Positions 1 to 5,368 of a stretch of 5,706 bases of DNA are shown one piece after another. Every line of letters begins with the position of its first letter. The stretch's first letter is position 1. The notes under the pieces were generated by a model that saw only the letters and a program-made list of their open reading frames with translations, did not search any database and was not told the DNA's origin. The translations under genes and the position numbers were made by a program. This DNA is from Bacillota bacterium (GTDB lineage Bacteria; Bacillota_B; Desulfitobacteriia; Desulfitobacteriales; Desulfitobacteriaceae). The DNA is taken from contig JAJYAS010000264.1 in NCBI GenBank assembly GCA_021779415.1, positions 1-5,706 of the forward strand, in the 5' to 3' direction.

Positions 1-583
1 TTTTTTCCATTTGTTCGACTAACCGAGCGGAAAGTTCCCTGCCGTATGCTTCAAGGGAAAATAGCCTTTCCAGCATCAGACGTCGATCTTTGGGTTTTAT
101 CGTTAAAAACTCGGCAAATTTCCCTTGGGGGAGAACCACCGCACGGGTAAAATCTTCGACAGTAAGGCCTAGCACATCCTCAATTTTCTTCGTCATATCA
201 TCAGCCTTAGAAGCTATAACCGTTTCCACTCCACTGTCAATCTCAACCAGACGGCAGGTTGACGCTTTAACCGTACGTGCCCCAGAACGTCGGTAGGCGC
301 GTTCTGCTCGGTAAGACTTCACTTGATTTCCCGTTGAAAGGCTAAACAAATACTCCACCGTGAGCTGCTCTTCCGCGTAATTAAGAATTCCTTGCGTATT
401 ATTGGCCGCACGTTCCACCGTTCCGTAAAGCGCGAGTGTGATGGCGTCAAGAATTGTCGATTTTCCACTTCCGGTAGAGCCGAAAATTCCAAACACCCCA
501 GTTTCGCATAGTTTCGAAAAATCTATCTCTTGGGCTTCCCTGAAGCTGTTTAACCCAGCGATCTTTAAACGAATGGGTCTCAT
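1..583 (-). CDS. sbcC: Exonuclease subunit SbcC, N-terminal part (runs off the left edge)
   Basis: SbcC is the ATPase subunit of the SbcCD (Rad50/Mre11-like) nuclease, which opens and trims hairpins and blocked double-strand ends. Reading left from ATG at 583, 194 codons are open to the window edge. The start MRPIRLKIAGLNSF is the usual SbcC/Rad50 opening. The Walker A loop GSTGSGKST is at residues 35-43, and the Q-loop-containing stretch VVLPQGKFAEFL is at residues 149-160 (Q153). The sequence then passes into the helix leading to the coiled coil (LMLERLFSLEAYGREL). The full family length is about 1000-1200 residues, so the coiled coil, hook and Walker B lie outside the window. The ATG overlaps the TGA of sbcD as ATGA (580-583). 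No strong separate ribosome binding site is seen, so translation is probably coupled to sbcD. The family call is very sure. Confidence 0.95.
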   Translation of the reverse strand, partial: MRPIRLKIAGLNSFREAQEIDFSKLCETGVFGIFGSTGSGKSTILDAITLALYGTVERAANNTQGILNYAEEQLTVEYLFSLSTGNQVKSYRAERAYRRSGARTVKASTCRLVEIDSGVETVIASKADDMTKKIEDVLGLTVEDFTRAVVLPQGKFAEFLTIKPKDRRLMLERLFSLEAYGRELSARLVEQMEK

Positions 584-1902
584 GCCGTCTCACCATCCTC
601 AGTCTCAATTGTTCGAGTCAGGGATTCTATTTCTAAATATTCGGGTTCGATAGCATCGTTACATTCGTAACTTTTTAAGCCTTTGTTAGGATCTATTAAG
701 GATAAAAACAAAGAAACCAATTCTTCCTCTGGCTCAGCTCCGCCCGTTTTATCTTGATAGAACTTTCGAAAGAGTTCATGGATTGGCATCTTTGATCTGG
801 ATTCTAAAACTATCTGTTCTGTCTCTGGAAAAATAGGGCGAATATTTACAAGCCGCTCCCGCTGTTGCCTTAGGGAGTGGATCTCTTGCGGATGCAGAGC
901 ATGGGTCACATTAACCTCCAGATCAATCCAGGCGTGAGGATCTTTGCCTTCATCAATCCAGCGCTGCGCCTGGGCAAAACCCTCCTTGGCCTGCCATTTC
1001 ACCAGAGGATAACCCGCACTTAAAAAAATTTCTTGGGTCGTTACCGCTTGCCCTGGATGAGCCTCCACAAGGATTACAGATTTGGCATACCCTGATTCAG
1101 AAAAACTATAGGCGAGCGGGGACCCTGAATAACGAGTCGGAACAGTGGCCCCATTAACCGCCTGAGCCCGGTGTAGATGCCCAAGCGCAACGTATTGAGC
1201 TCCGGAAGGCATCGCTTCCGCCTCAACTGTTGGGGCACCTCCTAGTTCGATCGGACGCTCTGACTCGGATTTCATACCACCTCTCACGAAAAGGTGACTT
1301 ACCCCAAGGTTAACTGCATTGGGACGAAAGGATTGTCCAAACGAGCTAAATAATTGTTGAACACGCTTTGAGTATTCCGCGCGTAATATTTCTTCATCGA
1401 GACTTATACATAAAACCTCATTGAGCCTAGACTCAGAAGGATAGGGCAACATGGCCACAATGGCTGGATCTGGGCAACTGGGAATATGTAACTCCGCCCA
1501 CCCGAGGCCTGCAGCAACTCTTACTACTCTACCTTGATTCGGCTGAACCAGTAGACTGGGTACGAGGATTTGTTTAGGCAGACCATAAAGTGTGATCCCA
1601 TTTCTAATTGCAAGAGGACTTGCTGCACAAAGCCGCTCCGGATTGTCGTGATTTCCGGCGATTGCCACAACTGCACGTTTTCCGTCAGCAGATAATCGAT
1701 TAAGGGCATCATAAAAAAGTTCTTCCGCAATGGCGGGTGGATTAACCGTGTCGAAGACGTCTCCAGCGATTAAGACAAGATCGACCCCTTCATCTTCTAC
1801 GATCGAGCAAAGTTCATTAATAAATGTTACTTGTTCTTCAATTCGACTGCGCCCTTCGAGCGTTCGTCCGAGGTGCCAATCTGATGTATGTAAAATTCGC
1901 AT
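580..1902 (-). CDS. sbcD: Exonuclease subunit SbcD (Mre11-type nuclease)
   Basis: This is the nuclease subunit of SbcCD, a Mn-dependent phosphoesterase that works with SbcC on hairpin DNA and broken ends. The 440-residue product carries the calcineurin-like phosphoesterase motifs in order: DWH (residues 8-10), GDVFD (47-51), GNHD (83-86), a histidine in VSHLF (203) and GHLH (241-244), followed by the YSGSP segment (258-262). All expected metal ligands are present. The residues after about 300 form the C-terminal capping part, which is more variable; length is slightly above the ~400 residues of well-known members. The start ATG at 1902 has an AAAGGGG-type ribosome binding site with about 9 bases between. 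It is the first gene of an sbcD-sbcC operon, overlapping sbcC by 4 bases, and is divergent from the VOC gene at 2091. Confidence 0.96.
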   Translation of the reverse strand: MRILHTSDWHLGRTLEGRSRIEEQVTFINELCSIVEDEGVDLVLIAGDVFDTVNPPAIAEELFYDALNRLSADGKRAVVAIAGNHDNPERLCAASPLAIRNGITLYGLPKQILVPSLLVQPNQGRVVRVAAGLGWAELHIPSCPDPAIVAMLPYPSESRLNEVLCISLDEEILRAEYSKRVQQLFSSFGQSFRPNAVNLGVSHLFVRGGMKSESERPIELGGAPTVEAEAMPSGAQYVALGHLHRAQAVNGATVPTRYSGSPLAYSFSESGYAKSVILVEAHPGQAVTTQEIFLSAGYPLVKWQAKEGFAQAQRWIDEGKDPHAWIDLEVNVTHALHPQEIHSLRQQRERLVNIRPIFPETEQIVLESRSKMPIHELFRKFYQDKTGGAEPEEELVSLFLSLIDPNKGLKSYECNDAIEPEYLEIESLTRTIETEDGETA

Positions 1903-1948
1903 GGGTACTAACCCCTTTCGCTTTAACTTAATTGCTTCTTATAGTGTC

Positions 1949-1954
1949 ATTATA
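1949..1954 (-). promoter_or_regulatory. Possible -10 element for the sbcD-sbcC operon
   Basis: The minus strand reads a perfect TATAAT here, 47 bases upstream of the sbcD start. No good -35 lies at the usual distance (about 17 bases upstream reads ACCTTT), so this is only a candidate. Two copies of TTGTCC (minus strand, 1966-1971 and 1980-1985) lie upstream at the wrong spacing for a -35; on the plus strand they read as GGACAA direct repeats 14 bases apart. For the opposite gene at 2091 I found no convincing promoter, only a TATAGA at 2022-2027 without a matching -35. Confidence 0.35.
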
Positions 1955-2090
1955 GAACAAGTCCCGGACAAAAAGGTGTGGACAATTTTGGATTTTATAA
2001 CTGAAGTGTTCTTTTTTTAGCTATAGAATGTCTAATTAAGCAGATATTGAACATAATAAAAATCGATTATTAGGGAAAGAAGGTTTTTAA

Positions 2091-2513
2091 ATGAGCGATT
2101 GGTTAATACCTTACTTAGTGTTTAACGGAAATTGTGCAGAAGCAGTAACGTTCTACCAAACAGTTCTGGGCGGGGAATGCGAAATATTACATTTTGGCGA
2201 TGCACCACCAAATCCAGCCTTTCCTGTACCTGATCAGGTTAAAAACCTGGTTATGCATGCTGAATTAAGAAAGAATGGTCACATAATTCGCTTCTCAGAT
2301 ACTCTTCCTCAGCTACCCTACAGTGTCGGTAACAATATTGCTTTCTCATTAGGATTTGATACCAAAGATGAAACTAAAGCCATGTTTGAAGCATTATCCC
2401 AAGGCGGCACCCTAGAGATGGATCTACAAGAAACGTTTTTTAGTCCATTATTTGCTGAATTTACGGATAAGTTTGGGGTAATGTGGATGGTCTCATGTAA
2501 GCCAGATAAGTAA
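2091..2513 (+). CDS. VOC-fold protein, PhnB/YjdN-like (glyoxalase/bleomycin resistance superfamily)
   Basis: This 140-residue protein opens with WLIPYLVFNGNCAEAVTFYQ and VLGGE (residues 4-29). That is the signature start of the PhnB-like branch of the VOC superfamily (beta strand, then the G-N-C/A-EA-FY helix). The second half contains NNIAFSLGFDT (81-91), the start of the second beta-alpha-beta module, and closes with DKFGVMWMVSC (126-136), as usual for the family. Length matches the family norm of about 135-150. Members are small cytosolic dimers; their substrates are mostly unknown, and the old name '3-demethylubiquinone methyltransferase-like' should not be taken as a function. AGAAGG at 2078-2083 sits 7 bases before the ATG, supporting this start. 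The gene stands alone, divergent from sbcD. The family is confident; the substrate cannot be read from the sequence. Confidence 0.9.
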   Translation: MSDWLIPYLVFNGNCAEAVTFYQTVLGGECEILHFGDAPPNPAFPVPDQVKNLVMHAELRKNGHIIRFSDTLPQLPYSVGNNIAFSLGFDTKDETKAMFEALSQGGTLEMDLQETFFSPLFAEFTDKFGVMWMVSCKPDK

Positions 2514-2565
2514 AATCGGGAACAGACGCCCCTGAGAACTGTAGGTATTAAACCTATCTCAATTT

Positions 2566-2585
2566 AACAATTGTTTTAACGTTAA
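2566..2585. repeat. Two back-to-back perfect 10-bp palindromes
   Basis: AACAATTGTT (2566-2575) is followed without a gap by TTAACGTTAA (2576-2585). Each is perfectly self-complementary. They lie about 50 bases after the VOC gene's stop and run into the left arm of the larger hairpin at 2583. They could be protein binding sites or part of the same repeat element; in AT-rich spacer DNA, chance is also possible. Confidence 0.4.
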
Positions 2586-2650
2586 ATAACGCTCTATAAA
2601 TCTGTTCACAGTGACAGTGACAGTGACAGGGATCTATAGAGCGTTATTTA
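2583..2650. repeat. Long inverted repeat (16-bp perfect arms) with a CAGTGA tandem repeat in the loop
   Basis: Bases 2583-2598 (TAAATAACGCTCTATA) are perfectly complementary to 2635-2650. After one mismatch the stem goes on for three more pairs (2600-2602 with 2631-2633). The loop holds 3.5 copies of CAGTGA (2609-2629). The structure sits between the stop of the plus-strand VOC gene and the stop of the minus-strand SGNH fragment, so it could block transcription from both sides. Neither strand has a T-run after the stem, so it is not a standard rho-independent terminator. A small palindromic mobile or REP-like element is the main alternative. The spacer 2514-2711 has no gene that I can support. 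Confidence 0.7.
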
Positions 2651-2711
2651 TACGAAAAGGCACTGGTGTTCATGTATGCTTACTCCTCTTTTGAAAACCA
2701 ATCTTGAAGGA

Positions 2712-3062
2712 TCACAATTTTCCGGTTGTGTTTATCACCTTAACTAGTTGATTATACATGTAGTTCGACATTAGTTTATACCCCGTATCATTTGGATGAA
2801 GCCCATCCGTCAATAATGCGCCCAAGGCGACTTGATCTTTTGGAAATGCACTCCACACATCTAATAATGTTGACCCAGTCTTAGCCGATACTTTAACAAT
2901 TGCTGTTCTAATCCCCAAAAATAAAGATTCGTCGATAGAAGCCATAGGAGGTTCAACAATGCAGAATATCGCAGCGTTAGGAGCTTTGTCACCTGTCAAG
3001 GTATTAACTTTGGTAACTGTTGCATTGGTCGAGGTTCTCTGTGCTGCCGAAAAAGGTGCCCA
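2712..3062 (-). pseudogene. SGNH/GDSL hydrolase, C-terminal fragment
   Basis: Only the last part of an SGNH-fold esterase/lipase-like protein remains. It ends with the family's block V, TDGLHPNDTGYKLM, which holds the catalytic Asp and His (D65 and H68 counted from the TTG at 2999). Before it lie a beta strand (AAIFCIVEPP) and the stretch SAKTGSTLLDVWSAF, both typical of the family. The N-terminal half, with the catalytic serine (GDS) and the Gly/Asn blocks, is missing; whole members have about 200-300 residues. The frame stays open upstream of 2999 to a TGA at 3063-3065. The TTG at 2999 has no ribosome binding site and the residues before it still look like protein (TSTNATVTKVN), so I read this as a truncated remnant, not a 95-residue gene. 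Its broken end overlaps the terminator of the aldo/keto reductase gene. Confidence 0.75.
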
Positions 3063-3080
3063 TCATTCGATGGACACCTT
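3050..3080 (-). terminator. Rho-independent terminator of the aldo/keto reductase gene
   Basis: On the minus strand AAGGTGTCCATC (3080-3069) pairs with GATGGGCACCTT (3064-3053). This is a 12-bp stem with one G-U pair around a GAAT loop, and it runs into five T's (3054-3050). It lies 63 bases after the aldo/keto reductase stop and marks the end of that transcription unit. It also overlaps the broken end of the SGNH fragment. Confidence 0.85.
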
Positions 3081-3142
3081 CCTAACATGAGACTATTTCT
3101 CGAACATTGTGAACCGAATCTGGCGCCCCGTCTGCACATTTC

Positions 3143-4285
3143 TTATTTCTTCGTCGGGAATGCAGGTGTCACATCAAATGTGGAGGAAACATCCTTTAAT
3201 AGTTCCGTGATCTTCAGATGCTGCGGACAGGCACTTTCACACTGCTTACAGTCGATACAGTCGCTAGCCTTGCCGTGGTTGGCGGTAAGGTTAATATAGT
3301 AAACGAACTGGCTTGAAAAATTGCTGCTCATCGCACGCTTTGCGCTGTTATAGAGTGCAAAGTAATCCGGGATTGCGATGTTCTTGGGGCAGTCTTTCTC
3401 ACAGTATCTGCAGGTCGTACAGGGAATAGCCGTGTTTTCATTGATGATCTCGATGACCTGCCCGATGATCTCGTATTCTTCCTTGCTCAAGGGCTTAAAG
3501 TCCGCCATGTAGGAGGTATTGTCGAGCAGCTGCTCCAGGGTATTCATACCGCTGAGTACCATCATCACGCCCTCCTGACTGGCGGCGAAGCGGATGGCCC
3601 AGGAGGGAACAGACGCTGCCGGATTATATGCCTTCATCAGCAGTTCCGCTTTTTCAGGGACAAGAGCAAGGCTGCCGCCCTTGCAGGGTTCCATAACAAT
3701 GATTGGCTTTCCATGCTTTCTTGCCACCTCGTAGCATCGTCTGGATTGGATTCCGGGGTTTTCCCAATCAATATAATTGATCTGCAGCTGAACAAAGTCC
3801 AACTCGGGATGAGCGGCCAGAATCTCGTCTAACAGCTCCGGCGTATCATGGAAGGACATGCCGAAGTTTTTGATTTTGCCCTCCTGCTTTTTCCGCAGTC
3901 CAAATCCAAAGCTATCGAACTCACAGGCCTTCTTATAGGAGTTCACTCCCATGTTATGAAGCAGGTAGTAATCAAAATAATCAACGCCGCATTTTTCCAG
4001 CTGCTCATTGAAAATTCGTTCCATATCTTCAGCAGACTGAAAGTCTCTCATGGGCAGTTTTGTTGCCAGTTTAAATTCGTCCCTGTGATGTCTCTTTACT
4101 AGAGACTCTCTGACTGCATCTTCAGCTTGATAGCCATGATAGACATAAGCGGTGTCAAAGTATGTGAAGCCTTTTTCCAGAAAGATATCCACCATTTTGT
4201 TGAACGTTTCGGTATCGAAGGATGTCTGATCATCCTTATCCAGAAGTGGCAGCCTCATGCAGCCAAAGCCAAATTTTAAATCCAT
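3143..4285 (-). CDS. Aldo/keto reductase with C-terminal double 4Fe-4S ferredoxin domain
   Basis: Residues 1 to about 275 form an aldo/keto reductase TIM barrel. It starts with FGFGCMRLP and has the catalytic tetrad D44, Y49 (FDTAYVYHG), K76 (LATKLP) and H110 (YYLLHN). After it comes a ferredoxin-like part with two cysteine sets, C289/C292/C295/C299 (CTTCRYCEKDCP) and C343/C346/C349/C353 (CIDCKQCESACP), each able to hold a 4Fe-4S cluster. The 380-residue length fits the known class of anaerobe aldo/keto reductases with this tail. Such proteins are cytosolic and presumably reduce aldehydes or ketones; the tail may allow electron exchange with ferredoxin as well as NAD(P)H, but the substrate is unknown. 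ATG at 4285 has GGAGG (4294-4298) 8 bases upstream. The gene has its own MerR-type promoter and terminator, so it is probably an inducible single-gene unit. Confidence 0.94.
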   Translation of the reverse strand: MDLKFGFGCMRLPLLDKDDQTSFDTETFNKMVDIFLEKGFTYFDTAYVYHGYQAEDAVRESLVKRHHRDEFKLATKLPMRDFQSAEDMERIFNEQLEKCGVDYFDYYLLHNMGVNSYKKACEFDSFGFGLRKKQEGKIKNFGMSFHDTPELLDEILAAHPELDFVQLQINYIDWENPGIQSRRCYEVARKHGKPIIVMEPCKGGSLALVPEKAELLMKAYNPAASVPSWAIRFAASQEGVMMVLSGMNTLEQLLDNTSYMADFKPLSKEEYEIIGQVIEIINENTAIPCTTCRYCEKDCPKNIAIPDYFALYNSAKRAMSSNFSSQFVYYINLTANHGKASDCIDCKQCESACPQHLKITELLKDVSSTFDVTPAFPTKK

Positions 4286-4301
4286 ATCTGTCGCCTCCGT
4301 C

Positions 4302-4394
4302 TTATTTCAGCATGTTGTAATCTTCATCATTAGATTCTGCCGGGCCTTTTTCCGGACTGCCCTCAATTGCAAATAGTTCTTTTCTGGCCTCGAT
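4302..4394 (-). other. 30-codon leader reading frame before the aldo/keto reductase, no standard start codon
   Basis: Between the MerR-type promoter and the aldo/keto reductase is an open frame reading IEARKELFAIEGSPEKGP and ending in DEDYNMLK and TAA, 16 bases before the reductase ATG. An AGAAGG ribosome-binding-like stretch (4405-4410) is 10 bases upstream of the first codon, which is ATC (4394-4392), where one would expect ATG. The peptide is charged and reads like real protein. It may be a short upstream gene whose ATG mutated to ATC, an ATC-initiated small peptide, or the remnant of a former gene. I do not recognise a family. Confidence 0.35.
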
Positions 4395-4420
4395 GGTCGT
4401 ATCACCTTCTGATATCCGTT

Positions 4421-4451
4421 ATCATATCACTTGGAGTTAGCTCCAAGTCAA
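4421..4451 (-). promoter_or_regulatory. MerR-type promoter for the aldo/keto reductase gene
   Basis: On the minus strand TTGACT (4451-4446) and TATGAT (4426-4421) are 19 bases apart. This is the overlong spacer typical of promoters activated by MerR-family proteins, which twist the DNA to bring the two boxes into register. The spacer is filled by an inverted repeat (separate entry). Expected transcription start is about 4413-4415, leaving roughly 130 bases of leader before the reductase ATG. No merR gene is in the window, so the activator must be encoded elsewhere. Confidence 0.85.
4429..4448. promoter_or_regulatory. MerR-family operator (inverted repeat ACTTGGAG-N4-CTCCAAGT)
   Basis: Perfect 8-bp arms, 4429-4436 and 4441-4448, are separated by four bases and lie between the -35 and -10 of the preceding promoter. 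The TTGGAG...CTCCAA form resembles operators of MerR regulators that respond to thiols, aldehydes or electrophiles (AdhR/NmlR-like), which often control aldehyde-handling oxidoreductases. The class is inferred from this likeness only. Confidence 0.8.
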
Positions 4452-4463
4452 GAGTTTTGGGGG

Positions 4464-4497
4464 AAAAAAACACCCTGCACTTCAGAGAGAACAGGGT
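4464..4497 (-). terminator. Rho-independent terminator of the FMN reductase gene
   Basis: On the minus strand ACCCTG (4497-4492) pairs with CAGGGT (4477-4472). An inner TTC/GAA helix closes the TCTCT loop, with a GTG bulge. The stem is followed by G and seven T's (4470-4464). It starts 43 bases after the FMN reductase stop and ends 12 bases before the -35 of the aldo/keto reductase promoter, so it separates the two units. Confidence 0.85.
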
Positions 4498-4539
4498 AGA
4501 CCATGTATGCTTTAAACAGCCAGACATATTTCTAATTAG

Positions 4540-5097
4540 TTATTTCTGTTTTAATCGTTGGGTCCAAATCACTAGGTTGAGAAGCATGCTCTTAATTATT
4601 TCCTTCGTTCTCTCGTCTGTAAGTGTGTTATTTTTATCCACTTTATCCTGTACACCACCGACCATGACCTCAGGTTTATTGATAGGATGCATATTTAAGA
4701 TTACACAAGTTTGTCTTAAATGATATTGTGCCCGAGCTGTAGCAATGGCTCCTATGGATGCGCCCATAATGGCAAGCGGTTTATCATCGCAAGAATTGTC
4801 ACCATAAGGGCGCGAAGCCCAGTCAAGGGCATTTTTTAGTACACCAGGCATTGAATAGTTATATTCAGGTGTAGCGATCACTATGGCATCTGCAGCTTTT
4901 AACTTAGCCTTAAACTCTGTTACCTTTGCCGGAGGGTTTGATTCAAGGTCTTCATTAAATGGCGGTATACCCTCTAGATCGAACATCTCAAGCTCAGCGT
5001 TTTCGGGCACTAGCTCCCCAGCAGCCCTCAGAATAGCTTTATTGTAGGAAGCCTTTCTCAAGCTGCCGGCGAATCCTAAAATTTTTAGTTTCTCCAT
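4540..5097 (-). CDS. NADPH-dependent FMN reductase / quinone reductase family flavoprotein
   Basis: A flavodoxin-like reductase of about 185 residues, related to the ChrR/YieF/azoreductase group, which use FMN and NAD(P)H to reduce quinones, azo dyes, chromate or flavin. The FMN phosphate loop GSLRKASYN is at residues 11-19. The flavin-binding signature TPEYNYSMPGVLKNALDW is at 77-94. GASIGAIATARAQYHLRQ (112-129) is the third conserved block. Length fits the family. I start it at the second ATG (5097): GGAGG at 5106-5110 is 8 bases from it but only 2 bases from the ATG at 5103, which would add Met-Lys. The gene has its own terminator downstream and a possible operator upstream. The neighbouring YgiN-like gene and pirin remnant favour a role in quinone or electrophile reduction; the exact substrate is not readable. 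Confidence 0.92.
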   Translation of the reverse strand: MEKLKILGFAGSLRKASYNKAILRAAGELVPENAELEMFDLEGIPPFNEDLESNPPAKVTEFKAKLKAADAIVIATPEYNYSMPGVLKNALDWASRPYGDNSCDDKPLAIMGASIGAIATARAQYHLRQTCVILNMHPINKPEVMVGGVQDKVDKNNTLTDERTKEIIKSMLLNLVIWTQRLKQK

Positions 5098-5105
5098 TTT
5101 CATGT

Positions 5106-5110
5106 CCTCC
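5106..5110 (-). promoter_or_regulatory. Ribosome binding site that decides the FMN reductase start
   Basis: Minus-strand GGAGG here leaves 8 bases (ACATGAAA) before the ATG at 5097 but only 2 before the ATG at 5103. The inner ATG is therefore the likely start. Confidence 0.75.
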
Positions 5111-5123
5111 TACTAATGGGATC

Positions 5124-5146
5124 GTTACCTATTTTATAAAAGTACC
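5124..5146. promoter_or_regulatory. Possible operator/promoter of the FMN reductase gene (AT-rich near-palindrome)
   Basis: The minus strand reads GGTACTTTTATAAAATAGGTAAC, an imperfect palindrome: 7 of 11 position pairs match around a central base. Its core offers TATAAA or TAAAAT as a -10. No clear -35 is found. The shape, GTAC/GTAAC ends around an AT-rich centre just before a quinone-reductase-type gene, recalls HxlR/DUF24 (YodB-like) operators, but this is only a resemblance. Another GTACC copy lies at 5151-5155. Confidence 0.35.
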
Positions 5147-5223
5147 ATTCGTACCAGTTTTACACCCGCACCATCGTACTGTATAGTGCCTGTAATAATC
5201 TTTCTAATAGTCCTTGTTCTCAT
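5134..5223 (-). pseudogene. Pirin family protein, 5'-end remnant
   Basis: A 29-codon frame begins at ATG 5223, with GGAG at 5233-5236 nine bases upstream. It reads MRTRTIRKIITGTIQ then YDGAGVKLVRM, followed by VLL and TAA. The pattern of a basic start, K-I-I-x-G and then D-G-A-G-V-x-L-x-R is the usual beginning of pirins, cupin-fold proteins of about 230-300 residues, some of which act on quercetin or sense iron. The match stops after about residue 26, and no later pirin sequence (such as the PHPHRG metal site) is present in the window. I infer that a deletion joined the pirin start to the upstream region of the FMN reductase, near the repeated GGTAC (5142-5155). No working pirin can be made from this frame. 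Confidence 0.7.
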
Positions 5224-5251
5224 AATAATTCTCTCCGGTTTTTTTGTTCAA

Positions 5252-5350
5252 CTATTCTAATTTTTCTCCTTTAGACCTTAACCATTCAATAATCTCTTTC
5301 CTGAAGATTTTATCGCCTGCTTCAGGTAAGGGGAGTATGCTGACTCCTCT
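5252..5350 (-). pseudogene. C-terminal remnant of an unrecognised protein
   Basis: Between the monooxygenase and the pirin start an open frame of 32 codons reads RGVSILPLPEAGD then KIFRKEIIEWLRSKGEKLE and a TAG. It has no ATG, GTG or TTG near its beginning; the frame opens after a TGA at 5353-5351. The sequence looks like the end of a real protein, a loop followed by an amphipathic helix, and it ends 28 bases before the pirin ATG, as an upstream operon gene would. I do not recognise the family. It may also be chance, so confidence is low. Confidence 0.35.
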
Positions 5351-5368
5351 TCAGTAGATCCCTGCCTA

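Noticed and set aside
90..296. Plus-strand open frame inside sbcC
   Set aside because: It is the reverse-strand shadow of the clear sbcC coding sequence, with no family features of its own.
1730..2020. Plus-strand 96-codon frame running from sbcD into the spacer
   Set aside because: Most of it is antisense to the conserved N-terminus of sbcD; no ribosome binding site or recognisable protein pattern.
2519..2545. GGGAACAGACGCCCCTGAGAACTGT as a REP-like half hairpin
   Set aside because: The pairing is imperfect and short, and the copy number in the genome cannot be seen here; not enough to list.
2609..2629. CAGTGA repeats as a CRISPR or coding repeat
   Set aside because: The unit is six bases with no spacers and no cas gene, and it lies in non-coding DNA inside a hairpin loop.
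2644..2673. Minus-strand 9-codon frame with a GGAG-like site (MNTSAFSYK)
   Set aside because: Too short to judge; it ends inside the hairpin arm and resembles no family that I know.
5332..5347. Small hairpin GGAGT-N6-ACTCC after the monooxygenase gene (read on either strand) as a terminator
   Set aside because: Only 5 base pairs and no T-run behind it; too weak to call a terminator.
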